This document shows positions 33,751 through 42,022 of a DNA stretch of 64,000 nucleotides, in pieces (the stretch's first letter is position 1; each line of letters begins with the position of its first letter). The translations under genes were made by a program, and so were the position numbers. The notes under the pieces are model-generated. The model was not told the origin of the DNA. It worked only from the letters and a program-made list of their open reading frames with translations, and did not search any database. This DNA comes from Bacillota bacterium (GTDB lineage Bacteria > Bacillota > Bacilli > Paenibacillales > NBRC-103111), in contig JAEWGW010000022.1 in assembly GCA_023388055.1 (NCBI GenBank), positions 118,225-182,224 on the forward strand. Reading direction: 5' to 3'.

Positions 33751-34611
33751 TCAGCCTTTTAATGCGCCGATGAGCATTCCCTTGGTCAGATGCTTCTGCA
33801 CGAAGGGATATACCACGATAACAGGCAAACAAGCGGCAATCACGGAAGCCATCTGCAGCGTGGTGCTGGGAACGGTAACATCCACGTTGACCTCAGGCCG
33901 GTTGGCTGCCATCAGGAGCCCACGGACAATCACCTGCAGGGGATACAGCTTGGCGTCGGTTATATAGAAGACGGCTGAGAAAAAGGCGTTCCAGTTCCCC
34001 ACCAGATAAAACAGGCCTACGGTCATCAGCACCGGCAAGGACAAGGGCAAGGCCAGACGCATGAGCACCGTCATTTCTCCCGCCCCATCGATTTTGGCCG
34101 ATTCATACAGCTCCTCCGGCAGATTCTCGAAGAAGGTTTTGATCACCAGGACGTTGAAGGTGGAGATGGCCCCGGGAATGATCATGGCCCAGACCGTATT
34201 CAGCAGCCCCGTTCCCCGCACAACCAGATAGGTGGGAATCAGTCCGCCGCCGAACATCATGGTGAACACGATCATGAAGATGAATAGCCCGCGCCCGATC
34301 AGTTTTTTCCGGCTTAGCGGAAAGGCCAGCAGCACACTAAGTGCCAGGTTGATGGCGGTACCTACCGCTGCCACAAACACCGTTACGCCGAAGGCTCTGG
34401 GAATGGTGTCCATGCCGAACAGCATCCGGTACGCCTCGAAGGTAATTTTCTTCGGGATCACCACAAAACCGCCATTGCGGGTAACCTCACTGTAAGGTGT
34501 CAACGAAACAGACAGCACATACATCAGGGGAAAAACGGAAGCGATCCCCACCGCAATCAGCAGCGCGTAAATCAGGATGTCAAAATAACGCTCTGCCCCT
34601 CTATTTACCAT
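33751..34611 (-). CDS. Carbohydrate ABC permease, LplC/MalG type
   Basis: A 286-residue permease with six membrane helices, starting MVNRGAERYFDILIYALLI. The EAA loop YESAKIDGAGEMTVL contacts the ATPase. Its start overlaps the upstream permease stop by seven bases (34605-34611). With its partner it forms the channel for the lipoprotein-bound solute. Confidence 0.95.
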   Translation of the reverse strand: MVNRGAERYFDILIYALLIAVGIASVFPLMYVLSVSLTPYSEVTRNGGFVVIPKKITFEAYRMLFGMDTIPRAFGVTVFVAAVGTAINLALSVLLAFPLSRKKLIGRGLFIFMIVFTMMFGGGLIPTYLVVRGTGLLNTVWAMIIPGAISTFNVLVIKTFFENLPEELYESAKIDGAGEMTVLMRLALPLSLPVLMTVGLFYLVGNWNAFFSAVFYITDAKLYPLQVIVRGLLMAANRPEVNVDVTVPSTTLQMASVIAACLPVIVVYPFVQKHLTKGMLIGALKG

Positions 34612-35570
34612 AATCCACCGCCCCACCTTCTGGCCAGCCTGTTAGAGGAGTACACCAGGGTCAGGCCAATCATGGACTTGAACAGTCCTACCGCCGTAGC
34701 CAAGCTGAAATTCAGCTGCTCCAGGCCGACCCGGTATACCCAGGTATCGATAATATCGGCAACGGGATAAACTTGGATATTGTACATGATATAAATTTGC
34801 TCAAAGCCCGCATCGAGTATCGATCCCAACCGGAGGATCAGCAGCAGCACGATCACACTGCGGATACCCGGCAGGGTAATATGCCAAATCCGCCTCAGCC
34901 TTCCGGCACCGTCGATTCTGGCAGCTTCATACAGCGTTGTATCAATGGAGGACATGGCCGCCAAATATACAATGGCCCCCCATCCTAAATCCTTCCACAC
35001 ATCGGTTCCTACCAGCACACCCCGGAATAAATCCGTGGATGTCAGGAATGGTATGGCGCTGTGCCCCGCTTCCGTCATCCAACGGTTAATCAGACCGGAG
35101 GTTTCGGAGAAAAAAGCGATGCCGATGCCGTAGATAATCACCCATGACAGGAAATGAGGCATGTAGCTCAAGGTTTGCACCAGCCGGTTCAGCCATAGAA
35201 TCCGGCCCTCGTGGATCAGAATAGCCAGTACAATGGAGGGGACCATGCCCCAAACCATTTTGTAGATGCTGATCAGAAACGTATTGCTGAGCAATTGGCC
35301 GAAATAAGGAGATTCATAGAAATATTGAAAGTGCTTGTACCAAGGATCCGCCCAAGGGCTGCCGAATATGCCCTCCAGGATATCGTAGTCCTTAAACGCA
35401 ATGACAATACCGTACATCGGGACATATTTGTAGATGACATAATATGCAATGCCCGGGAGCAGCATCAGGTACAGGGCCTTCATACTCCACATCTGCCGCA
35501 GCAGCCTGGCTGTACGGGAGGTGCGGACGGAAGCGGCCTTGCCCTTGCTGGCTGCAGCCATGTCGCCCAT
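34605..35570 (-). CDS. Carbohydrate ABC permease, LplB/MalF type
   Basis: A 321-residue permease with six membrane helices after a cytoplasmic basic N-terminus, with YEAARIDGAGRLRRIW as the EAA loop and the family segment YVPMYGIVIAFKDYD. GGAAGGTGATGAAGC precedes the ATG. It is the first gene of the five-gene cluster: permease, permease, binding protein, kinase, regulator. Substrate class is oligosaccharide-like by family; the exact sugar is unknown. Confidence 0.95.
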   Translation of the reverse strand: MGDMAAASKGKAASVRTSRTARLLRQMWSMKALYLMLLPGIAYYVIYKYVPMYGIVIAFKDYDILEGIFGSPWADPWYKHFQYFYESPYFGQLLSNTFLISIYKMVWGMVPSIVLAILIHEGRILWLNRLVQTLSYMPHFLSWVIIYGIGIAFFSETSGLINRWMTEAGHSAIPFLTSTDLFRGVLVGTDVWKDLGWGAIVYLAAMSSIDTTLYEAARIDGAGRLRRIWHITLPGIRSVIVLLLILRLGSILDAGFEQIYIMYNIQVYPVADIIDTWVYRVGLEQLNFSLATAVGLFKSMIGLTLVYSSNRLARRWGGGLW

Positions 35571-35644
35571 GCTTCATCACCTTCCTTTGGGTTGGGGTAT
35601 AGATTCATCATATCTCCCAGCCCCGGTCCACGGTAGAAACGATA

Positions 35645-35673
35645 TTGACCTTTCACTAGAACGGATTTATCTT
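35645..35673 (+). promoter_or_regulatory. Sigma-A promoter of the glyoxalase-like gene
   Basis: -35 TTGACC (35645-35650), 17-base spacer, -10 TATCTT (35668-35673), 54 bases before the ATG. Confidence 0.7.
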
Positions 35674-35727
35674 TTTGTGTACACTGTGGTTAAAAGGAAA
35701 CTCATTCCCTCTTTGGAAGGTGACCCT

Positions 35728-36150
35728 ATGATTGTTACGCCAGTTCTGCATTATCATGGGCAGTGTGAGGAAGCGATGGCCTTATACGGACAGGCATTCG
35801 GATTTAAGGCGGCCTTTTTCCTGCGGTACCGGGACGCGGATGCCCGGGATTGGAAGGTGATTATGTCGGAGGAGCAGCTAAACGGCATTTACCATGCGGA
35901 AGGACATATCGGGGACCAGCGGTTTATGATGGCGGATGAGTTTGACCAGCCTTTCCAACCGGGTACGGCCAACTTCCTGACCCTTACCTTCGATACCGCG
36001 GATGAGGTCCGGCATGCCTTTCGCCTACTGGAGACGGAGGGAACAGTCATCAATCCGCTGCGAAGCACCACCTACAGCTCGTGTATGGGCACGGTGAAGG
36101 ACAAGTTCGGCTTCCGCTGGGGACTCATGACGGAGCAAGCAGAGAACTGA
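35728..36150 (+). CDS. VOC-superfamily (PhnB/glyoxalase-like) protein
   Basis: A 140-residue protein with two beta-alpha-beta-beta-beta repeats, starting MIVTPVLHYHGQCEEAMALY. The motifs GIYHAEGHIGDQRFMMADEF and KDKFGFRWGLM match the PhnB-like VOC group, which includes metalloenzymes and dimerising binding proteins. Its substrate is unknown. GGAAGGTGA precedes the ATG. It stands alone, divergent from the permease operon, with a tRNA gene on the opposite strand downstream. Confidence 0.88.
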   Translation: MIVTPVLHYHGQCEEAMALYGQAFGFKAAFFLRYRDADARDWKVIMSEEQLNGIYHAEGHIGDQRFMMADEFDQPFQPGTANFLTLTFDTADEVRHAFRLLETEGTVINPLRSTTYSSCMGTVKDKFGFRWGLMTEQAEN

Positions 36151-36208
36151 CAGCAGCACAAAAACACCTGCCGTCGCATGGATGGCAGGTGTTCTAATTA
36201 TAACGTGG

Positions 36209-36297
36209 TGGCGGAAAGGGTGGGATTCGAACCCACGCACGGTTGCCCGCCTAGCTGATTTCGAGTCAGCCCCCTTGGGCCTCTTGGGTACCTTTCC
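36209..36297 (-). tRNA. tRNA-Ser, anticodon CGA
   Basis: The minus-strand sequence begins GGAAAGGTACCCAAGAGGCC and ends in CCA. The acceptor stem GGAAAGG pairs with CCTTTCC, the anticodon loop is CTCGAAA with anticodon CGA at 36261-36263, a long variable arm (type II, as in tRNA-Ser) follows and the T-loop is GTTCGAATC. It decodes UCG. The CCA is encoded in the gene. Confidence 0.97.
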
Positions 36298-36462
36298 ACG
36301 GTTGGGCCCGCCTAAAAAAGCGGGACTTCCCTATGTTATCATAAGGGTGCCTAGCTACGCAAGAGGGTTTATGTGAGGAGACATACGTTTCTCCATTTCT
36401 TCATGAGTCACAATACGGCCTTCGGTCAAGTCATCCTGACCTTGCTGGATTTCCTTTCGTCT

Positions 36463-36496
36463 AAAAAACCCCCTACACCGTAGTGTAGAAGGTTTT
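36463..36496 (-). terminator. Terminator of the manganese catalase gene
   Basis: On the minus strand CCTTCTACAC pairs (with two G-U pairs) to GTGTAGGGGG, followed by TTTTTT. It lies just after the stop at 36504. The 36300-36460 stretch between it and the tRNA shows nothing else. Confidence 0.85.
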
Positions 36497-36503
36497 AGTC
36501 GTT

Positions 36504-37406
36504 CTATTCGTTGATATTGCCGGCCATCTTCAGGCGTTTGGCGATTTCCTTGAAATCCTCCGGGGAGATGCCCGGCGCAAACTCTTCCTCCAAGGAAGGC
36601 GCCTCCGGAATCGGCACACCCTTCGGCGCCCCCTGGATTACCTCCAGCGGGAGGCCGTCTTCCGGGTGGGTTCCCTTCCAGATTTGCCCGATGCCGCTAA
36701 AGTCGCTTTCGCTCCAGGTATACAGCTTCGTATGCACACCTTTTTCCTCGTACTTCCGCGCTTCATTAAACGACTTGTTGCTCAAGGACGGAATCGGCAC
36801 CAATTTGGTTACATTCACGCCGGTAGCTATCTCAATCGCTTTGGCATAAGCCACCACGTGAACACCGCCCCTCACCAGGAGGAATCCCACCACTTCCCGG
36901 GCAGCCGGGTTATCCGTCATTTCATAAACCTTCATTTTGTGAGTCCGGGCCCCGCATTCCAGGAAGAAGTTGTGGAGCAGATCCTCCACCAGATTGCCGC
37001 TGTTGAACACGTAGGTTCCGTTCCACGGATTGCCCATAGAGTCAAAGGGCATAGCTCCCTGTGCCCCTGCCAGGAAGTGATAGGACAGCCTCGCATCCTT
37101 CACGCCCTGCAGCGGCCTTAACTCCGGCTCTCTGTACTCCGTAGAGCCTCTCAGGCAGTTATTGATGGCATGGGATACCAGTTCTACATGGCCCAGCTCC
37201 TCCGCCGTAATACTCATCACAAGATCATAGAAGGGCTTCAGCTTTTCCTTCGACCGGAAGTTAAAGGATTGGAATAGATAGTTGTTTAAGGTTGACATCT
37301 CCCCGAACTTCCCGCCCAACAGCTCCTGAACGGCTGCCGCGGCATTAGGGTCGGGTTTTTCGAGCTTGGGAATCTCAATCATGATCTCATCCATGCGCTT
37401 AAACAT
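36504..37406 (-). CDS. Manganese catalase (di-Mn, YdbD-like)
   Basis: A 300-residue non-heme catalase that converts hydrogen peroxide to water and oxygen. Metal ligands appear in GEMSTLNNY (first Glu), TAEELGHVEL (Glu and His) and, later, NLVEDLLHNFFLE and GGVHVVAYAKA (second Glu and His). The domain layout is a four-helix ferritin-like bundle with a C-terminal arm rich in Pro/Glu. Length is typical. Related proteins are common in spores of Bacillales. AGGAGGA precedes the ATG. Confidence 0.95.
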   Translation of the reverse strand: MFKRMDEIMIEIPKLEKPDPNAAAAVQELLGGKFGEMSTLNNYLFQSFNFRSKEKLKPFYDLVMSITAEELGHVELVSHAINNCLRGSTEYREPELRPLQGVKDARLSYHFLAGAQGAMPFDSMGNPWNGTYVFNSGNLVEDLLHNFFLECGARTHKMKVYEMTDNPAAREVVGFLLVRGGVHVVAYAKAIEIATGVNVTKLVPIPSLSNKSFNEARKYEEKGVHTKLYTWSESDFSGIGQIWKGTHPEDGLPLEVIQGAPKGVPIPEAPSLEEEFAPGISPEDFKEIAKRLKMAGNINE

Positions 37407-37508
37407 ATTGTCCTTCCTCCTTATGGTTCTTCTGATGCTTAGGATTACCTAATTTCTTTAAACGCAACCCCCACTTGCGAAACGCCATATGGCCCAGCTA
37501 AGTTAGCA

Positions 37509-37541
37509 CAAAAAAGCCCTCCACACCTTAGCGTGGAAGGA
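37509..37541 (-). terminator. Terminator after the secreted hypothetical gene
   Basis: On the minus strand TCCTTCCACGC pairs with GTGTGGAGGGC around a short loop, followed by TTTTTT. Confidence 0.82.
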
Positions 37542-37555
37542 CCATCCTGCTTCAT

Positions 37556-37948
37556 TCATTTTTTCTCCGGTGTGTATACACAGCCCAGTTGTTTGCCCGA
37601 CCTGGCATAATCCAATTCCAGTCGTTCTCCCTGTTCCTTCATCTGAAGGTCAAGCGGCGGAGCAGGCGGATTATTCAAACTAACCGTCACCCGGTTCTTT
37701 TTCTTTTCGTACGTGCCATAGGACATTTGGGTAACATTCCCCCTAACCTCCTTCAGGGATGCCCCACCCTTTTGAGGGGTAACTCCCCGCATGAAATGAA
37801 CCCCGGCATAACATTCCTGAGGACCCGCTGCCAGCTGCCAGCGTCCTTCAATATGTATATCTCCAGGCGGGTTGATAAACACCAGATACATGACTCCCGC
37901 GGTTACCAATACGATAATTCCTACAAGACCCATCCATTTTCGCTTCAT
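37556..37948 (-). CDS. Membrane-anchored or secreted small hypothetical (130 aa)
   Basis: A 130-residue protein with a hydrophobic N-terminal segment at about 7-25 (GLVGIIVLVTAGVMYLVF) and no clear cleavage site, followed by a beta-rich domain of about 100 residues. The pair of Cys in GPQECYAGVHF and KQLGCVYTPEKK could form a disulfide. No family recognised. AGGGGGAGATGGC precedes the ATG. It sits between the LysR gene and the catalase gene, transcribed like them, with its own terminator. Confidence 0.75.
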   Translation of the reverse strand: MKRKWMGLVGIIVLVTAGVMYLVFINPPGDIHIEGRWQLAAGPQECYAGVHFMRGVTPQKGGASLKEVRGNVTQMSYGTYEKKKNRVTVSLNNPPAPPLDLQMKEQGERLELDYARSGKQLGCVYTPEKK

Positions 37949-38028
37949 GCCATCTCCCCCTCCTTTTTATCCTGTACCATTCTATTAATCATTGAGGGGG
38001 GACATTCAAACCAAAAGAGGTAAAAAAT

Positions 38029-38907
38029 TTAGGATTTCCATATTTCTTGCAGCAAGGATACGATTTCATTCATCACCGGATCCCGCTTCCGGTCTTTGGG
38101 ATAACCGAAGCTCAGATCCACAGACAGGTCGATGCCCTTCCAGACCTTCAGCTTATTCTCCTTCACAAATTGCATGGCAATGGGCTCAGCCAGCAGAGAA
38201 CAGCCCTTCTCCTGCTGCACCAGGTTGCCGATCAGCGTCTCATTCTCCACATACATAATTGTCTTGGGGACCATATCCCGCTCCAAAAAATAGTCCATTG
38301 CCTGCTGGTGGAACGGGCAGCCTTGGGTTGTCCAGATCCACGGTTTTTCCGTAAAAGCCTTTAAATCCGGCTCCTCACCCGGTACATCCCAGCTGTTCGG
38401 GTACACCACCACCATCGGGCATACATGCAGCTTAACCGAGTGGATTTGCGGATCTGTTATTTTCCCATAATAAAAGCCGGCATTGATCTTCAATGCCGCC
38501 ACATCCTGAAGGAAATCCTCACTCCTGGTGTTGACGAAATGAGGGTCCACCTCCGGCAGACGTTCGGACATCTGCCGGATCATTTTATCCATTCGAAGCA
38601 GGTTTTCTTCTGTATTCAGACCGATCCGGATGATTTCCACCGAATCCTGGCGCAGCTTCTGAGCCTTTTTGGAGAAGTCATCAATGGAGAATAGAATCCG
38701 CTGTGCCTCCTCCAGAAGCTTCGTCCCTCTTTCTGTCAGGGTCATTCCCTTGGGATTCCGGTAGAACAGCGGAAATCCCGTTATTGTATCCAGTGCTTTA
38801 GTATGTGCGTTTGCCGTCGGCTGGCTGATATTCAGCTGTAGGGCAGCGGCGGTCAAATTTCCTGTTAGTGCTACTTTCACAAAGGTCTGCAATTGATACA
38901 ACTCCAA
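38029..38907 (-). CDS. LysR-type transcriptional regulator
   Basis: A 292-residue LysR protein: winged helix at about 1-60 (LYQLQTFVKVALTGNLTAAAL, SQPTANAHTKALD) and a two-lobe periplasmic-binding-like effector domain at about 90-290. The TTG at 38907 is favoured because AGGTG lies 8 bases upstream and the length then fits the family; a frame starting at 39042 adds 45 residues unlike LysR. It is divergent from the decayed exporter at 39042, the usual layout for LysR control of a neighbour. Confidence 0.92.
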   Translation of the reverse strand: MELYQLQTFVKVALTGNLTAAALQLNISQPTANAHTKALDTITGFPLFYRNPKGMTLTERGTKLLEEAQRILFSIDDFSKKAQKLRQDSVEIIRIGLNTEENLLRMDKMIRQMSERLPEVDPHFVNTRSEDFLQDVAALKINAGFYYGKITDPQIHSVKLHVCPMVVVYPNSWDVPGEEPDLKAFTEKPWIWTTQGCPFHQQAMDYFLERDMVPKTIMYVENETLIGNLVQQEKGCSLLAEPIAMQFVKENKLKVWKGIDLSVDLSFGYPKDRKRDPVMNEIVSLLQEIWKS

Positions 38908-39041
38908 TTTCCGACACCTCTGCAGACGCATATCATCCGGCCTTTCGTTTTTCCGATGGATCCGATCAGAACGTGCAATTAGACGGTGTAATTCCTGATA
39001 GGCTATAGTAAATCCAGAATGATTGCATAAGGAGGTGCACA

Positions 39042-39240
39042 ATGTCCATTTTGATTGCTATGTGCGTGTATTCATTATCCATGTCCATGCGCCCGGACAG
39101 TGAAACCCGGGAGGACCAGGCTCTGGGCGTTTGTGGCTATCTATTTTATCAACTGCAATCTTTCGCTTGCAGCTGGGGTTTTTCGGGCTCCAAAATCCAA
39201 TTTTTTGCCACAGTGAAGAATGGCATCCTCGTGGTTAACC
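39042..39240 (+). pseudogene. Probable decayed LysE/RhtB-family exporter fragment
   Basis: The frame starts after a strong AAGGAGGTGCACA with MSILIAMCVYSLSMSM, which resembles the first helix of LysE/RhtB exporters (MSxxxA..VYSxSMSISPGP). The next bases (cgcccggacagtgaa) look like a damaged SPGPVN codon run. Further on, another frame reads FRLQLGFFGLQNPIF, like the GFLxQxxNPK helix. Real LysE genes are about 600 bases; this covers about 200. So it is read as a fragment with deletion and frameshifts, next to its LysR regulator. A short functional ORF is a weaker option. Only a homology search can settle it. Confidence 0.6.
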
Positions 39241-39253
39241 TCATGACACAACA

Positions 39254-39280
39254 AAACCTTCTACGCCATGTAGAAGGTTT
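39254..39280 (+). terminator. Terminator-like hairpin after the LysE remnant
   Basis: AAACCTTCTAC (39254-39264) pairs perfectly with GTAGAAGGTTT (39270-39280), loop GCCAT. The stem is A/T-flanked but a long T-run is absent. It lies inside the frame that a naive reading would call the C-terminus of the gene. Confidence 0.65.
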
Positions 39281-39312
39281 CGCATCCTGTTAACAGACAG
39301 ATCCCCCGGCTT

Positions 39313-39540
39313 TCACACGCTTTGCTCCGGCGCTTCTCCTTCTTTTCTGGGAGCGGAGCGCAGGACTTTCTTCATCTTGCTTTCGAACTTGGCCCGGGGG
39401 ATCAGCACACTGTGCTGGCAGCCCAGGCAGCGCACCCGGATATCCATACCCATGCGGATAATCTCCATCTCATTGGTTCCGCAGGGATGAGCCTTCTTCA
39501 TCTGCACCACATCGCCCAATTGAAATTGCTTCCGTTCCAT
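39313..39540 (-). CDS. YyzM-like small zinc-ribbon-type protein (DUF951)
   Basis: A 75-residue protein starting MERKQFQLGDVVQMKKAHPCGTNEMEI. Motifs AHPCG and CLGCQ resemble a zinc ribbon, and the rest is typical of DUF951, a short family found beside MscS and parB genes in Bacilli. GAGGTGATAGA precedes the ATG. It is last in the DUF3343-MscS-DUF951 unit. Function unknown. Confidence 0.9.
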   Translation of the reverse strand: MERKQFQLGDVVQMKKAHPCGTNEMEIIRMGMDIRVRCLGCQHSVLIPRAKFESKMKKVLRSAPRKEGEAPEQSV

Positions 39541-39576
39541 TCTATCACCTCTGTCAATAGAATTACTTGGTTGGTC

Positions 39577-40449
39577 CTACCCCTCAGCGTTCATCTGCTC
39601 CTTATACCGGTCCAAATGATCCTTGATGATCCGTTTGATCTCCCGCTCTACAGAGCCTTGTGTGTTCGGCTTACACTCCGCCGTAACCCGGATGGCGCTT
39701 TCCGCCGCACCCAGGGTTTGCAGACCCAATACCTCCGGGGGTTTAGTCAGATTGGGAATACTGTCGTATGAATCTGCAGCGGCCCTGCTAATAAGTGCAA
39801 TAATATTCTCCAGATTATCTCCGTTTGCTACAGGCACATCCACAATGGCCATCGAGTTATAAATGGAGAAATTGGTCACCTGCTGGATCGACCCGTTGGG
39901 AAGAATATGTACCTCGCCTGTTGCCGTGCGAACCCTTGTCACCCGCAGTCCAATTTCCTCCACCGTTCCCTTGAAGGCTCCTGTCTGGATCACATCCCCC
40001 ACTCCGAATTGATCCTCGAAGATGATGAAAAAACCCGTAATAATATCCTTGACCAAGCTTTGTGCTCCAAAACCGATGGCAAGCCCCAACACTCCTGCCC
40101 CAGCCAAAACCGGCGCCAGATTAATGCCGAATTGCCCCAAAATGATCAGAATGAGAATAAAGTTAATGGTATACGTCACGATGTTATTGAGCAGCTTGCC
40201 GATGGTTTTGGTGCGCCGATGATCCAGCCGCAAGGGAGCCCTGTCCCGGACCACCATCAGACGCTCCAGCGCCTTTTGCGCCAGCTTCGACACCACTCTT
40301 CCGATTATCAGGGCCAGCACGATTTGAATGGTCGTCTGCAGCCAGCCGCTCCACACCTCAGGGTTGGATAAATAATCCTTTAGCTGCCCAAACGCGGTTA
40401 TGGTGGGTTCCAAGGCTTCCACTTCTATCATGAATCCCGGTATCCTCAT
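39577..40449 (-). CDS. MscS-family mechanosensitive channel (YkuT-like)
   Basis: A 290-residue protein with three membrane segments (about 38-60, 85-105, 110-135), then the cytoplasmic beta domain with LAIGFGAQSLVKDIITGFFI, the pore-lining helix 3 motif with Gly/Ala packing. It opens on membrane tension to release solutes. The gene follows DUF3343 by 14 bases and precedes DUF951 by 36, suggesting an operon. GAGAGGA precedes the ATG. Confidence 0.95.
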   Translation of the reverse strand: MRIPGFMIEVEALEPTITAFGQLKDYLSNPEVWSGWLQTTIQIVLALIIGRVVSKLAQKALERLMVVRDRAPLRLDHRRTKTIGKLLNNIVTYTINFILILIILGQFGINLAPVLAGAGVLGLAIGFGAQSLVKDIITGFFIIFEDQFGVGDVIQTGAFKGTVEEIGLRVTRVRTATGEVHILPNGSIQQVTNFSIYNSMAIVDVPVANGDNLENIIALISRAAADSYDSIPNLTKPPEVLGLQTLGAAESAIRVTAECKPNTQGSVEREIKRIIKDHLDRYKEQMNAEG

Positions 40450-40463
40450 ATGCAGAATCCTCT

Positions 40464-40715
40464 CTACAATTCAATTCGGGTATACGACTCTCCCGCCCGT
40501 TCATATATCCCCTTGATTTCCACCTTTTCAGCCTTAATGATGTCCTTCACTTGGGGAAGCTGCTCACCCGGAAAATCAATGGACATGGCACAGCCTGCCG
40601 TAATTTGCTTCGGCGTTGGCCGCGTATCAATATCCACTTCCCCATACTCCAGCAGCATCTCCGCCCGCAAGGCCTGCTGCGTGGAATCGAAGGCTATGAG
40701 AAGCCGTTCTTCCAT
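40464..40715 (-). CDS. DUF3343 protein (putative Se/S carrier-like)
   Basis: An 83-residue protein starting MEERLLIAFDSTQQALRAEML, with a conserved Cys in GCAMSIDF. DUF3343 proteins are annotated as putative selenium or sulfur carriers by their usual neighbours (cysteine desulfurases and SirA-like proteins). Here a cysteine desulfurase lies 1.3 kb away on the same strand, with other genes between. The ATG at 40715 has GAGGAGAGGCAG upstream. Role inferred, not shown. Confidence 0.82.
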   Translation of the reverse strand: MEERLLIAFDSTQQALRAEMLLEYGEVDIDTRPTPKQITAGCAMSIDFPGEQLPQVKDIIKAEKVEIKGIYERAGESYTRIEL

Positions 40716-40918
40716 CTGCCTCTCCTCCTCTACCATCCGCCTGCTTTTTATTATCCGAATCCGTGTATAAATAGATTAAAGGATTCGTATACTAGTAAAA
40801 AGTTGCCTCTTCCTGTCCCGTCATCCTCTGCCTGTTGCCCGGCAGCTTACCGGCGTAACCGGATTGTCCACGAGCAATCCCGCCTGCACGCCCATTCCTT
40901 ATTCCCAGGAGGTATGCT

Positions 40919-41557
40919 ATGAAATTCCTACCCGAACGCCAACCGGCTGCGGACAAGCCCTTATCCTTCAAAATGCAGCATACAGAACGGCATTGTGCAG
41001 CTTCCATGGCTGCCCACCTTGTTGCTCTGTTCAGCGAAATTCCTCCCTACCGGGATATCGTCTGGGTGAATATTGGAACAGACCGCTCCACCGGAGATTC
41101 CCTGGGGCCTTTAATTGGTACAAGGTTAAGCAAATATGCCATACCGGGTATTCATATTTATGGAACCCTGGATAATCCGGTCCATGCCATGAACCTGGAG
41201 GAAACCCTCCAGCGTATCCATGAATCCCATTCCGATCCCTTCATTATCGGCACGGATGCTTGTTTGGGACAAACCCAAAGTGTCGGGTGCATTCAAATTA
41301 ACCAAGGCCCGCTGAAACCCGGCGCCGGAGTTAAGAAGGAACTGCCGGATGTCGGTTGTATGCATATTACCGGCATCGTCAATGTGGGCGGCTTTATGGA
41401 ATATCTGGTGCTCCAGAACACCCGTCTTTCACTGGTAATGAATATGGCCGATGTAATCTCCCGCGGCATTCATATGGCCTTTCTCCAAACAAGGCGCCTT
41501 ATGATGACGCCCCCTCCCGCCGAGCTGCCTGGTTCTTTGCTGCAGTTTGAGCGATAA
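40919..41557 (+). CDS. yyaC: YyaC, spore protease-like protein (GPR fold, DUF1256)
   Basis: A 212-residue protein starting MKFLPERQPAADKPLSF. Motifs VNIGTDRSTGDSLGPLIG, GTDACLGQTQSVGCIQ and VKKELPDVG match YyaC, a sporulation-specific protein related to the GPR protease that degrades small acid-soluble proteins during germination. Its place beside parB/soj is the same in Bacillus. AGGAGGTATGCT precedes the ATG. The 3' end overlaps the DUF4446 gene on the other strand by 59 bases. The gene implies an endospore former. Confidence 0.94.
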   Translation: MKFLPERQPAADKPLSFKMQHTERHCAASMAAHLVALFSEIPPYRDIVWVNIGTDRSTGDSLGPLIGTRLSKYAIPGIHIYGTLDNPVHAMNLEETLQRIHESHSDPFIIGTDACLGQTQSVGCIQINQGPLKPGAGVKKELPDVGCMHITGIVNVGGFMEYLVLQNTRLSLVMNMADVISRGIHMAFLQTRRLMMTPPPAELPGSLLQFER

Positions 41558-42011
41558 TCTCCTTCTCCTCCGGCGTCAGCGTATAGGTAGAGGCTCCTTG
41601 TTCAACCGGCTTGGCATACAGATAGGATTCCTCCCGGTTATGAATACCTGTAAGCACCAGACCGTTCTGATCCTCATCGGTGATAGCGATGGAGAAGCTC
41701 AGATCGCTGCCCTGCTGGGAAAAGGCATTGTACCTTTTCATGGCCACATTGGATTTCATCGTTCTCATTCTGCTGCGGATGCCGTTAAGCGCATCCGCTT
41801 GTTGTTTGTTTTCCTCACGCAAGGCTTGAATGCACTCCTGCATTGCCAACAGCAATTCATCTACATTCTCCACTGATGCGTTGCCGATGAGCTTCTTGTA
41901 CCTCTTTTTCATTCCGGACAATTTGGCCAAGGCGACAATAACCAGCACTAGCACAATCAGCAATACGACCGCTATTGCTCCCATAATCATTACCATCATC
42001 ATATCATCCAT
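41499..42011 (-). CDS. DUF4446 membrane protein
   Basis: A 170-residue protein starting MDDMMMVMIMGAIAVV, with one membrane segment at about 7-30, a coiled-coil at about 50-90 (ELLLAMQECIQALREEN) and a C-terminal beta-rich domain, matching DUF4446 of unknown function. It lies 11 bases after the cysteine desulfurase, probably in one operon, and its 3' end overlaps the convergent yyaC by 59 bases. Confidence 0.9.
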   Translation of the reverse strand: MDDMMMVMIMGAIAVVLLIVLVLVIVALAKLSGMKKRYKKLIGNASVENVDELLLAMQECIQALREENKQQADALNGIRSRMRTMKSNVAMKRYNAFSQQGSDLSFSIAITDEDQNGLVLTGIHNREESYLYAKPVEQGASTYTLTPEEKEIIAQTAAKNQAARREGASS

Positions 42012-42022
42012 GCTGCATCACC

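Noticed and set aside
39042..39293. Intact 83-codon gene
   Set aside because: It runs through a terminator-like hairpin and matches only pieces of LysE in different frames, so it is treated as a remnant.
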